Source: a virus
Length of the DNA: 64,000 nucleotides
Reading direction: 5' to 3' (one strand)
Virus record (IMG/VR): IMGVR_UViG_3300023174_000104
Coordinates: 32,689 to 96,688 of that record
The notes beneath the pieces are model-generated. The model was not told the DNA's origin and did not search any database. It saw only the letters and a list, made by a program, of their open reading frames with translations. The position numbers and the translations under genes are program-made. Positions 51,018 through 58,251 of this stretch are shown here, piece after piece. Each line of letters starts with the position of its first letter. Within the stretch, counting starts at the first letter, position 1.

Positions 51018-51029
51018 TTGTTCTTTAAA
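51018..51029 (+). promoter_or_regulatory. boxA-like site before tRNA-Leu(TAG)
   Basis: TTGTTCTTTAAA directly precedes the tRNA; the same GTTCTTTAAA core as at 43908. Confidence 0.4.
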
Positions 51030-51114
51030 GCGGACGTGGCGTAATTGGCAGCCGCACCAGATTTAGGTTCTGGCGTCGTAAGATGTGTGAGTTCGAGTCT
51101 CACCGTCCGCACCA
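51030..51114 (+). tRNA. tRNA-Leu(TAG)
   Basis: CCAGA-TTTAGGT-TCTGG anticodon arm, long variable arm, GCGGACG/CGTCCGC acceptor, CCA encoded. Confidence 0.93.
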
Positions 51115-51119
51115 AATTG

Positions 51120-51193
51120 GGGGGATTGATGTAATGGGAGCCTGGGACCTTTGCAAGGTCTTCGTAACAGTTCGATTCTGTTATCCTCCACCA
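51120..51193 (+). tRNA. tRNA-Ala(TGC)
   Basis: GGACC-TTTGCAA-GGTCT anticodon arm, GGGGGAT/ATCCTCC acceptor with one G-T pair, CCA encoded. Confidence 0.85.
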
Positions 51194-51409
51194 AGAAACC
51201 CGTTTACACTTTTACGTTATAAAGTGGGTGGGGCAGTCACCAAAGAAAGTGCTAGGTATGTAGTGCATTGACCATCCGTACTCTGTGGTGGAGTGGCGGG
51301 AACGCATTAGGTGAGGAACGCTAACCTTTTCCAAAAGTAAAAATACGTAGACAGAGTAGTTCCACTCAGTTTAGGGCTCATGTGGTGTGAGTAGCTAGAC
51401 ACTAATTAC
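51194..51409 (+). ncRNA. Structured non-coding spacer before tRNA-fMet
   Basis: No ORF. A TACTCTGT/ACAGAGTA pair (51279-51358) encloses the region, with GGAGTGG/CCACTC beside it. Includes copy 2 of the motif found at 44676. Confidence 0.45.
51350..51396 (+). repeat. Copy 2 of the shared RNA motif
   Basis: GACAGAGTA, CTCA, GGGCT, a CTCA/TGAG hairpin around GTGG, AGTAGCT; hairpin covaries with copy 1 at 44676. Confidence 0.6.
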
Positions 51410-51484
51410 CGCGGGGTGGAGAAGTAGTAACTCATCAGGCTCATAACCTGAAGATCGGCGGTGCGAATCCGTCCCCCGCATCCA
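51410..51484 (+). tRNA. Initiator tRNA-fMet(CAT)
   Basis: Begins CGCGGGG with the unpaired C1:A72 hallmark of bacterial initiator tRNA, TCAGG-CTCATAA-CCTGA anticodon arm and initiator-like D-arm. Only two of the three conserved G-C pairs of the anticodon stem are kept (29:41 is A-T). Confidence 0.88.
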
Positions 51485-51498
51485 AATAGGAATATTAT

Positions 51499-51648
51499 AT
51501 GCCAATGTATGAAACAACAGTTCGCACACCAGAAGGTGATAAGAAAGATAAAGTCTATGCACCTAATGTACAAGAAGCTAAAAAGCTTTTTGAACAACGC
51601 CATGGTCCTAGAAATGTTCCATACATACCGCATGTAATACCAAGTTAA
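51499..51648 (+). CDS. Small hypothetical protein (49 aa)
   Basis: MPMYETTVRTPEGDKKDKVYAPN..EAKKLFEQRHG...; AGGAATATT RBS; sits neatly between tRNA-fMet and tRNA-Pro. The YxTTVRTPxG opening recalls small single-domain beta-beta-alpha phage proteins. Confidence 0.65.
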   Translation: MPMYETTVRTPEGDKKDKVYAPNVQEAKKLFEQRHGPRNVPYIPHVIPS

Positions 51649-51654
51649 TTTTAC

Positions 51655-51731
51655 CTCGGTGTAGTATAGCCTGGTTAGTACTCGTGGTTTGGGACCATGA
51701 AACGGGAGTTCGAATCTCTCCACCGAGACCA
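51655..51731 (+). tRNA. tRNA-Pro(TGG)
   Basis: CGTGG-TTTGGGA-CCATG anticodon arm, CTCGGTG/CACCGAG acceptor, CCA encoded. Confidence 0.92.
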
Positions 51732-51752
51732 AGTTTTTAAAAAGGAAATAGT

Positions 51753-51917
51753 ATGACATGTAGAGGATATGATGCGAAAGCAGTGAAAGTTTCAAAGACA
51801 GTTAAACGTGCCGCGGCATTGATTAGTGATGCACATAAACGTGGAAGTTTTATTCGTAGTTATGTTGAGATTGAAAGAAGCAATTCTCGTACCGCATCTC
51901 GTAAGGATAGCAAATAA
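51753..51917 (+). CDS. Small basic conserved phage protein (54 aa)
   Basis: MTCRGYDAKAVKVSKTVKRAAALISDAHKRGSFIRSY...; strongly basic helical protein, AAAAAGGAAATA RBS. A nucleic-acid-binding role is plausible from charge only. Confidence 0.7.
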   Translation: MTCRGYDAKAVKVSKTVKRAAALISDAHKRGSFIRSYVEIERSNSRTASRKDSK

Positions 51918-51944
51918 CTAGTATAGAGATTAATTTCATATAAT

Positions 51945-52643
51945 ATGAAATACTTATTGGGTCCTTCTAATCTACAAACTGAGTTTGAATTTGAAATTTT
52001 TAAAAAATTTGGAAAATTGACTATTGTTGATAATATCATTTTTCCTAAAATTGATAAAATAGGATTATTCCTGTCAGGTGGATTAGATTCAGCGGCATTA
52101 TTATGTTTAATTCTTACCGAGTTAAAAAACATCAATAAGTTAAATGAACTCCCCGTAGTATGCTTTACTGTTGCTAAAGAAAATATACCAACACATTATG
52201 CTACGGATGTTTTAAACTATGCCCAAAATAAGTTTAATGTTAGTCTCACTCATATAAACGACATACCTAATACTCCTCAAGCTGATAAGATAGGGATATT
52301 GGGTAGTACTACAATGAAGTTTGCACGTGAGTATTCTTCAAACATGATAATATATCTAGGTCAAAATAAAATGGCTCCTAGTGATATTAGACCATTCAGT
52401 CAACAATTAAATGTTGATTATGGAAATAAAAAAACTGTTAATAAGATTACATCACCTTTCTTATTTCTGCATAAACCACAGATAGTTGATTTAATATATC
52501 AATTGGGATGTGAAGAAGTAATACCTTTAACAAAATCATGTTCAGCACAACCAATTGAAAATTGCGGAATATGTTATGCATGTGCTGAAAGAAAATGGGG
52601 TTTTGATGCATTAGGAAAAATTGATACTGGAATTGTTAGTTAA
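51945..52643 (+). CDS. QueC-like PP-loop enzyme (7-cyano-7-deazaguanine synthase-like)
   Basis: The protein has 232 aa. PP-loop LFLSGGLDSAALLCLIL near residue 45, and the C-terminal zinc site SCSAQPIENCGICYACAERKWGF of QueC-type enzymes (four Cys). QueC turns CDG into preQ0 for queuosine or for phage 7-deazaguanine DNA modification. The central region diverges from bacterial QueC and no folE, queD, queE, gat or dpd partners lie in this window, so the substrate is uncertain. Convergent 3' overlap of 8 bp with the next gene. Confidence 0.75.
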   Translation: MKYLLGPSNLQTEFEFEIFKKFGKLTIVDNIIFPKIDKIGLFLSGGLDSAALLCLILTELKNINKLNELPVVCFTVAKENIPTHYATDVLNYAQNKFNVSLTHINDIPNTPQADKIGILGSTTMKFAREYSSNMIIYLGQNKMAPSDIRPFSQQLNVDYGNKKTVNKITSPFLFLHKPQIVDLIYQLGCEEVIPLTKSCSAQPIENCGICYACAERKWGFDALGKIDTGIVS

Positions 52644-53079
52644 CAACATGTTTGCAATATGCATTTGTTCCAGTTTCACTTTTTTCCCAATCTGATGCTA
52701 ATTCAAATCCAGCAGAGTTATAAGTTTTCCAACTAGTATTTTTTGGGTAACTCCAAATATAATTTGCACCCTCACTTATTCCCTGTTGAATTGTTGCAAT
52801 CAGTATTTGTTTACCTATTTGATTACCACGATATTCTGGAAATACCCATAATCCTCTAGAGCGATATGAATTGTCTTGGCACATATGACCACTGTTTACA
52901 CCTATTATATTGTTATCTATTCTATACGCAAAAAAGGTAGAAATAGAATCCATATTTTGTAAACTGTATCCCCCTTTGAAATTCATTGCACTATTACTGT
53001 CAATGCTACTAGTTCTATTGGGCCACAAGAAGTTGCGCCAAATAGGTAGTATTTCTTCAAAGGATATATGTGTAATCAT
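52636..53079 (-). CDS. GNAT-family acetyltransferase-like protein
   Basis: The protein has 147 aa from the ATG at 53079 (late box eight nt upstream; the frame extends further). FFAYRIDNNIIGVNSGH, then SRGLWVFPEYRGNQIGKQILIATIQQG is the acetyl-CoA-binding motif A of GNAT enzymes (R-G-x-x-x-G), followed by NTSWKTYNSAGFELAS. Substrate unknown. Confidence 0.78.
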   Translation of the reverse strand: MITHISFEEILPIWRNFLWPNRTSSIDSNSAMNFKGGYSLQNMDSISTFFAYRIDNNIIGVNSGHMCQDNSYRSRGLWVFPEYRGNQIGKQILIATIQQGISEGANYIWSYPKNTSWKTYNSAGFELASDWEKSETGTNAYCKHVVN

Positions 53080-53087
53080 AACTTTGT

Positions 53088-53095
53088 TATTTATG
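53088..53095 (-). promoter_or_regulatory. Late promoter CATAAATA (minus)
   Basis: Eight nt before the GNAT start at 53079. Confidence 0.6.
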
Positions 53096-53107
53096 AAACC
53101 CGACGTG

Positions 53108-53115
53108 TATAAATA
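53108..53115 (+). promoter_or_regulatory. Late promoter TATAAATA (plus)
   Basis: Divergent from the minus-strand box; would serve the gene at 53198. Confidence 0.5.
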
Positions 53116-53142
53116 AAATATAATACAGTCACCCAAATTAAC

Positions 53143-53171
53143 TTGTGTAAAAATACATTATTTGATATAAT
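53143..53171 (+). promoter_or_regulatory. Early promoter TTGTGT-17-TATAAT
   Basis: Same TTGTGT -35 as the promoter at 60261; drives 53198, tRNA-Val and rpoZ. Confidence 0.7.
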
Positions 53172-53197
53172 AATTAAATTGAAAAAAGGAAATATAA

Positions 53198-53377
53198 ATG
53201 AGCAAAGGTAGCTTACCAAGACCTTATAGCGTTGATTTAAAAACGTTTAATAACAATTGGGATAATATTTTTCGTAAACCAGATCCAAAAACTATTGAGG
53301 ATCAACAAATAGAAGATGAGGCGTTTGATAGTATTGCTAATCAAACAGAAGTTAAAGATAGTAACCAGGGTGGTTAA
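53198..53377 (+). CDS. Small conserved phage protein (59 aa)
   Basis: MSKGSLPRPYSVDLKTFNNNWDNIFRKPDPKTIEDQQIEDEAFD...; AAAAAAGGAAATAT RBS. The SLPRPYSV...W..IF opening is conserved in phages; function unknown. Confidence 0.72.
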   Translation: MSKGSLPRPYSVDLKTFNNNWDNIFRKPDPKTIEDQQIEDEAFDSIANQTEVKDSNQGG

Positions 53378-53387
53378 ATAGAATTAT

Positions 53388-53462
53388 GCATCGTTAACTC
53401 AGTGGTAGAGTAGCGCCTTTACACGGCGAATGTCGGGAGTTCGACCCTCTCACGATGCACCA
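53388..53462 (+). tRNA. tRNA-Val(TAC)
   Basis: CGCC-TTTACAC-GGCG anticodon arm, GCATCGT/ACGATGC acceptor, CCA encoded. Confidence 0.93.
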
Positions 53463-53476
53463 AACAAAGGAAAAAT

Positions 53477-53698
53477 ATGTCACAAAGCAGAGCAAGATAT
53501 ACAAGTGAAGATGCCGTCAATATGGTCGGTAATCGTTTTGATTTAGTTCTTATAGCCTCACAGCGTGTAAGAGAATTAAAGCGAGGACATCGTTCACTAC
53601 TTACTACTAAATCAGGACCAATGGTTACTGCTTTAGAAGAAATTGAAAAGGGATTAGTAGGACGAGAATATCTTAAACGTATTAGAAAGAATTTGTAA
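53477..53698 (+). CDS. rpoZ: RNA polymerase omega subunit homologue
   Basis: The protein has 73 aa against about 90 in bacteria. [34 protein letters not shown] followed by [12 protein letters not shown] matches the conserved omega core ([23 protein letters not shown] and TxxALxEIxxG). It probably binds the beta' C-terminal region of host RNA polymerase, replacing or competing with host omega. It sits between tRNA-Val and tRNA-Trp on one early transcript, RBS AAAGGAAAAAT. Confidence 0.9.
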   Translation: MSQSRARYTSEDAVNMVGNRFDLVLIASQRVRELKRGHRSLLTTKSGPMVTALEEIEKGLVGREYLKRIRKNL

Positions 53699-53703
53699 AC
53701 AAT

Positions 53704-53780
53704 ATCTCCGTAGCTCAATTAGGCAGAGCAGTGAGCTCCAAACTCAAAGGTTGGCCGTTCAATTCGGTCCGGGGATGCCA
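53704..53780 (+). tRNA. tRNA-Trp(CCA)
   Basis: TGAG-CTCCAAA-CTCA anticodon arm, ATCTCCG/CGGGGAT acceptor, discriminator G, CCA encoded. Confidence 0.92.
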
Positions 53781-53783
53781 AGT

Positions 53784-53812
53784 AAAGGTGTAAGAAAACT
53801 TACACCTTTAAC
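53784..53812 (+). terminator. Terminator-like hairpin after tRNA-Trp
   Basis: Perfect AAAGGTGTAAG / CTTACACCTTT stem with AAAA loop; short T tract only. Confidence 0.65.
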
Positions 53813-53815
53813 CAT

Positions 53816-53844
53816 TTGACAATTAATCCGTTTTGTTGTATAAT
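53816..53844 (+). promoter_or_regulatory. Early promoter TTGACA-17-TATAAT
   Basis: Perfect -35 and -10 hexamers, 20 nt before the gene at 53865 with TAAGGAAC RBS. Confidence 0.92.
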
Positions 53845-53864
53845 AACTCATTAAGGAACCAATC

Positions 53865-54062
53865 ATGTGGGAAGTAAAAGATAGTGATGGTAATGTCAGG
53901 GGCAAAAACAAAGACCTGACTATCGCAATGGAGATGGCAAAACTTGTTGATGAGTTTGTGACAATCACAGATGGCACAACAGAGATTGTAGGTCACTTCG
54001 GTGTTGATGAAGTGACTGATCCCAGTTATAATGGTTGGATATCTAGAGGAAAAGGAATATAA
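53865..54062 (+). CDS. Small hypothetical protein (65 aa)
   Basis: MWEVKDSDGNVRGKNKDLTIAMEMAKLVDEFVTITDGTTEIVGHFG...: beta-alpha-beta pattern with good RBS, one base before the phosphoesterase gene. Function unknown. Confidence 0.7.
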   Translation: MWEVKDSDGNVRGKNKDLTIAMEMAKLVDEFVTITDGTTEIVGHFGVDEVTDPSYNGWISRGKGI

Positions 54063-54063
54063 A

Positions 54064-54645
54064 ATGCCAGCAGTATTTTTAGTTAGTGATACCCACTTCG
54101 GACACACCGGAGTGTGTCACTTTACAAACAAAGATGGTTCAAAAATGCGACCATGGACTGATCCAGACGAGATGGATGAAGAAATGGTTAAGCGTTGGAA
54201 CGAAACTGTACGACCAAACGATAAAGTATATCACTTAGGTGATGTTGTCATTAACCGTAAAGCATTGAAAATCATGTCTAGGTTAAACGGTGACAAAGTG
54301 TTGATTCGCGGTAACCATGATATTTTTCGTGATGATGAGTATAGAGAATATTTCCGTGAATTACGTGCGTATCATGTAATGAATGGTATGATCTTAAGTC
54401 ATATACCTATTCATACTGAATCGTTAGGACGTTTCGGAACTAACATTCATGGCCACTTACATGCGAATAGAGTAATGATGGAACCAATCGGTAAATATGG
54501 TATCCCTGTTATTGATACTCGCTATCATTGCGTATGTGTTGAGCATACTGATTACAGACCTATATTGTTTGAGGATGTTATTAAACGCATTAACGCAGAA
54601 GGTGGTAGTGTAGGATTCAAAAACGGGAACGGACCTGTAATGTAA
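54064..54645 (+). CDS. Metallophosphoesterase
   Basis: The protein has 193 aa from the ATG at 54064 (AAAGGAATATAA RBS; the frame extends to 54031). All calcineurin-like motifs are present: SDTHFGH (Asp9, His11), HLGDVV, RGNHD, LSHIPIH and HGHLH. Such phage enzymes act on nucleotides or nucleic acids as phosphodiesterases; the substrate is not determinable here. Confidence 0.93.
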   Translation: MPAVFLVSDTHFGHTGVCHFTNKDGSKMRPWTDPDEMDEEMVKRWNETVRPNDKVYHLGDVVINRKALKIMSRLNGDKVLIRGNHDIFRDDEYREYFRELRAYHVMNGMILSHIPIHTESLGRFGTNIHGHLHANRVMMEPIGKYGIPVIDTRYHCVCVEHTDYRPILFEDVIKRINAEGGSVGFKNGNGPVM

Positions 54646-54673
54646 AAATAGACCCTTCGGGGTCTATTTTTTT
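54644..54673. terminator. Bidirectional rho-independent terminator
   Basis: AAAAATAGACCC-TTCG-GGGTCTATTTTTTT between two convergent genes; works in both directions. Confidence 0.92.
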
Positions 54674-54678
54674 GGCTA

Positions 54679-55902
54679 TCATCTGACTATTTGATTGTTA
54701 GAATAATCTTGCAGATACATACGACCTCTAGGTATTCTATTCTTTACGGCATATTTTTCTAGTTCTTGCATAGCTTGTTCTTGTGTTTTATTTACTGCTG
54801 TAGCGACTTGTCGTCCTGCATTATATATTCTCCAATCACTTATACGTGGACCTGCAGGCTCAGTAGGCTGAGTTGTTGCTTGAGTTGGTTCCGGTTGTAC
54901 TGGTTGATTTACAAATTCATCATCATCAGGTGGTAGATTTTTTCCTGGTGCACCGGGTGTTGATTTATAACTTTCAGGGAATTTTGCAATTATTTGTTTA
55001 ATTGATTCTCTAATATCATATCCATCGGGCGGACTAATTTCTTTACTACCTTGTTTTATTTCACTTGCCTTTTCAGCCATAGCTCTAACAATATTTTTCA
55101 TTAGCCCAGGAAATCTTTTAGAAAATTCAGTATCAGCGCCAGTTCTATTATATCTTTGATCCTGTGTACTGTTTACAAGTTGACTAGTTGGTGCATGTAA
55201 TTGCCATTTGCCGTTCTTGCTATCAATATTTTGTTTATCAACGATACTAATGATAGGACCATCGGGTGCATAGTTATTAAACCAATTCAATCCACTAGAA
55301 CCACCTGTACAGAAATTACTCATGTGTCCGGTTTGATTATTAAAGGTATAGCAAGCGCCATAGTTTAATGGCATAATAACATGAAATCTATCATTATCTA
55401 GTAATACAATTTCTTTTCTAGTGCGTTTATGTTTTTCTAAGGCTTCAGCATCTTTAATTCTTCTTAGAGTATCACGATATTCATCTCTCTCCATTGCTTG
55501 TTGTAATGCACGTAGACTAGTAAATTTATTAAAATCTTGGTCCGGTTTCTTTAATAAACCACGGGTATTTAATGCCTGCCACGCACCTAATGCGTCGCCA
55601 CCCTCACCATTTAAATCTTCATAATCTATAGCATGGTTTATATATAGTTTTAACAACCAATTATCAAACTTGCCACCTTTACTTAAATCACCATATTGGT
55701 TATTGGCTAGAGTTTGATTAACTAATTTACTCCAAGATTGAACATAATCAGCCACAGTAGGTCTTGGACCCATATCTGCTATTTCATTTTTTGGATATGT
55801 TCTATCATGTCTAATAGCAATAGCTAACATTTTTGCTAGCTTTGGGTCCTTCATTATATTGGTACCAATATCAGCTTCTGATAAAAAGTGTGTTGCTCTC
55901 AT
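54679..55902 (-). CDS. Conserved phage protein with CxxW-type core
   Basis: The protein has 407 aa. The central part LLDNDRFHVIMPLNYGACYTFN...FCTGGSSGLNWFNNYAPDGPIISIVDK resembles the WCT...W..Y..GPI family of uncharacterised phage proteins. A Pro/Thr/Gln-rich linker (EPTQATTQPTEPAGP) separates a C-terminal domain of about 55 residues (WRIYNAGRQVATAVNKT...YLQDYSNNQIV). Translationally coupled to the gene upstream (TAATG). Function unknown. Confidence 0.62.
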   Translation of the reverse strand: MRATHFLSEADIGTNIMKDPKLAKMLAIAIRHDRTYPKNEIADMGPRPTVADYVQSWSKLVNQTLANNQYGDLSKGGKFDNWLLKLYINHAIDYEDLNGEGGDALGAWQALNTRGLLKKPDQDFNKFTSLRALQQAMERDEYRDTLRRIKDAEALEKHKRTRKEIVLLDNDRFHVIMPLNYGACYTFNNQTGHMSNFCTGGSSGLNWFNNYAPDGPIISIVDKQNIDSKNGKWQLHAPTSQLVNSTQDQRYNRTGADTEFSKRFPGLMKNIVRAMAEKASEIKQGSKEISPPDGYDIRESIKQIIAKFPESYKSTPGAPGKNLPPDDDEFVNQPVQPEPTQATTQPTEPAGPRISDWRIYNAGRQVATAVNKTQEQAMQELEKYAVKNRIPRGRMYLQDYSNNQIVR

Positions 55903-56792
55903 TATACTAAACTCCTTTTTAGATAAGCGAGAACAGCACTTAATTTCTCTCTATCACCATTGGATATATCTGCTAATACTCTAGTAACACCGTCATTCTT
56001 TTCTGCCATTAGATTACTATCACGATATCTATATCCGGTACTTACATTACCTGTCTGATCTGGATAGTAATATCTTGCTGTTAATACTAAACTATTGTTT
56101 ACTGCACTGACAAGTAAGTCAGACATTTGACCATTATCTAAACTTTGAATTGCTTGGTCAATTAATTTTACACGTTCAATTTTACTTTCTACTTTATGGT
56201 GAGCGTCATTTTTTGCCATATTAGCAATAACACCATTAATATCAGCTCTGGAAGCAACTAGTATTTTTCTAAAAAGTGGTTTAAATCGTTGAGTTAATTT
56301 AGTAGTAGTAGCAAAGTTGCTTGTGTCTGGTTTTTCGCTAGCACGACTAGTACGTAATTGACTAGAGTATTCACTATCCACAGTATAAAATTTTCTAGCA
56401 TCACCAATAATATTTTTCAAAAAACTATTAGCATTAGCAACATTATACTCAGTAGTAGAGTATACCATATTACCTTCTTGTGGATCAGGTTTACCATTAC
56501 TAGCAACTATCTGATATTGACCACTACTTTTTCTATAACCCGATTGCACAAACTTTACTGCCCCAAACCCTTTATTGCCTGCTATTAGCAACCATGTTCC
56601 CGGTTTATCTTTAAGATCAGTCCATTTAGGTCTAGCTACAGTATCAATTTCAACATCATGTCCTAATGCTTCTTTAGAATGTAATTGTTTTAATATTTCC
56701 TGTGCTCCCGGCCCAGTAAATTGAGCCATTGTAGTACTGGCTTCTGAAACCATGCTTTCGCATAATTGTGAAAAATACTTATAATTATCCAT
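55902..56792 (-). CDS. Hypothetical phage protein (296 aa)
   Basis: MDNYKYFSQLCESMVSEAS opening is typical of phage proteins whose first residues are a short amphipathic helix. Beta-rich middle (GTWLLIAGNKGFGAVKFVQ), helical C-terminus (LKRSLV). AATAAATA late box five nt upstream. First gene of a two-gene operon with 54679. No family recognised. Confidence 0.62.
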   Translation of the reverse strand: MDNYKYFSQLCESMVSEASTTMAQFTGPGAQEILKQLHSKEALGHDVEIDTVARPKWTDLKDKPGTWLLIAGNKGFGAVKFVQSGYRKSSGQYQIVASNGKPDPQEGNMVYSTTEYNVANANSFLKNIIGDARKFYTVDSEYSSQLRTSRASEKPDTSNFATTTKLTQRFKPLFRKILVASRADINGVIANMAKNDAHHKVESKIERVKLIDQAIQSLDNGQMSDLLVSAVNNSLVLTARYYYPDQTGNVSTGYRYRDSNLMAEKNDGVTRVLADISNGDREKLSAVLAYLKRSLV

Positions 56793-56797
56793 ATATG

Positions 56798-56805
56798 TAT
56801 TTATT
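56798..56805 (-). promoter_or_regulatory. Late promoter AATAAATA (minus)
   Basis: Five nt before the ATG at 56792. Confidence 0.7.
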
Positions 56806-56814
56806 CTTTATTAT

Positions 56815-57399
56815 TTATTTGGTTCCAATAATCATATAGCGTTTATATCCGTATGATTCATATTGTATGTTTTTGACGCCAGAATATAACAAATTACTCA
56901 TTTTAAACCGTTCAACTAATTCATCTAAACTATCGGTTGTTTGTTTAATAAACCATGGAAAAGCTGGATCTTTCATATTAGTAGTTTGAATACATACTAA
57001 ACTACCTTTTGGAACTGAATTATACCAATTATTACTATCCATTTGGTCTATACTACAGTTAATGAAAATACTATTAGTATGTATGCTGTAATCATACTCA
57101 TTTACATCTTGTACATAATTATATACTTTAGGAGATTCATATTTCCACATATCACATATTTTATCAGCATTTCTTATTGCTTCTGGATTTATATCATAAC
57201 CATATACAACGCTATAGAATGTAGGTTTACGTGTAAGTAACATGAATGACAATAAATTATCCCAACATCCTAATATATGTAATGCTGGGTTATGTAAAGA
57301 TTCACGGTATATAGCTGTTTCTAGTTCCTCACATAACCATAATTTACTTTTAACTAATCCATGGTAAAAAGATTCATGTGTATCAAATGTATTTTCCAT
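56815..57399 (-). CDS. Class I SAM-dependent methyltransferase-like protein
   Basis: The protein has 194 aa. ALHILGCWDNLLSFMLL followed by VVYGYDINPEAIRNADKI has the order of motifs I and II of Rossmann methyltransferases (the acidic D-x-N after strand beta2); NSIFINCSIDQMDSNNW could be motif IV. The glycine-rich loop is degenerate, so the enzyme may be divergent or inactive. ACTAAATA box five nt upstream. Confidence 0.6.
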   Translation of the reverse strand: MENTFDTHESFYHGLVKSKLWLCEELETAIYRESLHNPALHILGCWDNLLSFMLLTRKPTFYSVVYGYDINPEAIRNADKICDMWKYESPKVYNYVQDVNEYDYSIHTNSIFINCSIDQMDSNNWYNSVPKGSLVCIQTTNMKDPAFPWFIKQTTDSLDELVERFKMSNLLYSGVKNIQYESYGYKRYMIIGTK

Positions 57400-57404
57400 A
57401 TTAA

Positions 57405-57412
57405 TATTTAGT
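57405..57412 (-). promoter_or_regulatory. Late-type promoter ACTAAATA (minus)
   Basis: Five nt before the ATG at 57399. Confidence 0.6.
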
Positions 57413-57455
57413 GACTTATAAAATGTCGCTAAATAATAGCATATTTTAAATTTGT

Positions 57456-57463
57456 GCTAAATA
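57456..57463 (+). promoter_or_regulatory. Late-type box GCTAAATA (plus)
   Basis: 25 nt before the gene at 57489, with a GAGG RBS in the leader. Confidence 0.45.
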
Positions 57464-57488
57464 CGATTAACACTACGCCGAGGTTAAA

Positions 57489-57986
57489 ATGTTACACTTT
57501 ATTAAAGACATCACACACAAACTTTTAGAATTTATTAAAGACGATCCAGTAAGACCTGAAATTTCTACTGATTTCAGAGTTAGTAATGGACGATTAGTTG
57601 CCGCATTAACAGACGAATCCCAAGATAATCCAGACGCAATGGTATGTGTTAGTTTCCATGATTTTATTCCAGAAAATGTAAAAGATTTAGATAATACAAC
57701 TCAAGTACCGACCACAGCCGTATTTTATACAATATGGAGTTATAAAGCTGGTAAAGGTGCTGAATTATTATATCAAGCAGTTAAGGGTATTCAAGAACAA
57801 TATCCTAGTGTTACTAGATTTGTAACATTAAGTCCTAAAACTAATATGGCAAGAAGATTTCATTTACGTAATGGTGCTATTGTTTTTAGAGAGAATATAG
57901 AAACTATTAATTATGAATATACACTAGCATTAAATACAGATAACTCGGAGAATAATGATGAGCAAAGAGAATCTATTAATAGTTAA
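57489..57986 (+). CDS. GNAT-like acetyltransferase
   Basis: The protein has 165 aa. AVFYTIWSYKAGKGAELLYQAVKGIQEQYPSVTRFVTLSPKTNMARRFHLRNGA fits the GNAT fold: motif A with K-A-G-K-G-x-x-L-L, then the N-x-x-A-x-x-F-H-x-x-x-G-A end. Substrate unknown. Overlaps the next gene by about 30 bp. Confidence 0.68.
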   Translation: MLHFIKDITHKLLEFIKDDPVRPEISTDFRVSNGRLVAALTDESQDNPDAMVCVSFHDFIPENVKDLDNTTQVPTTAVFYTIWSYKAGKGAELLYQAVKGIQEQYPSVTRFVTLSPKTNMARRFHLRNGAIVFRENIETINYEYTLALNTDNSENNDEQRESINS

Positions 57987-58251
57987 AGAATTAGAAGATG
58001 AAGATCCCGAAATGTGGCAATATGAACATAGTGCTATTATTGCATCAGAATTTATTAATGATGTATTATTGGATCAATTAGATAAATTTGAACTTGATAA
58101 TGATGACGATGAATATATATATGGTGTCGCCAGTCATGGATTATTTGTTTCATTAATAGCACGTTTAGGAGAAATGGGTTATACTGAAAAAGAATTACGT
58201 AAAGAAATTAAAACGTGGCTTAATACTAGTGTCGGACAAGTAATACATTAG
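57958..58251 (+). CDS. Small acidic hypothetical protein
   Basis: The protein has 97 aa from the second of two adjacent ATGs, which has a better distance to the CGGAG RBS. Acidic N-half (LEDEDPEMWQYE, FELDNDDDEY) and a helical C-half (LFVSLIARLGEMGYTEKELRKEI). Function unknown; coupled to the acetyltransferase by overlap. Confidence 0.65.
   Translation: MSKENLLIVKELEDEDPEMWQYEHSAIIASEFINDVLLDQLDKFELDNDDDEYIYGVASHGLFVSLIARLGEMGYTEKELRKEIKTWLNTSVGQVIH

Noticed and set aside
51406-51795. Minus-strand 129-aa ORF
   Set aside because: Antisense to tRNA-fMet, a small gene and tRNA-Pro; no promoter or domain support.
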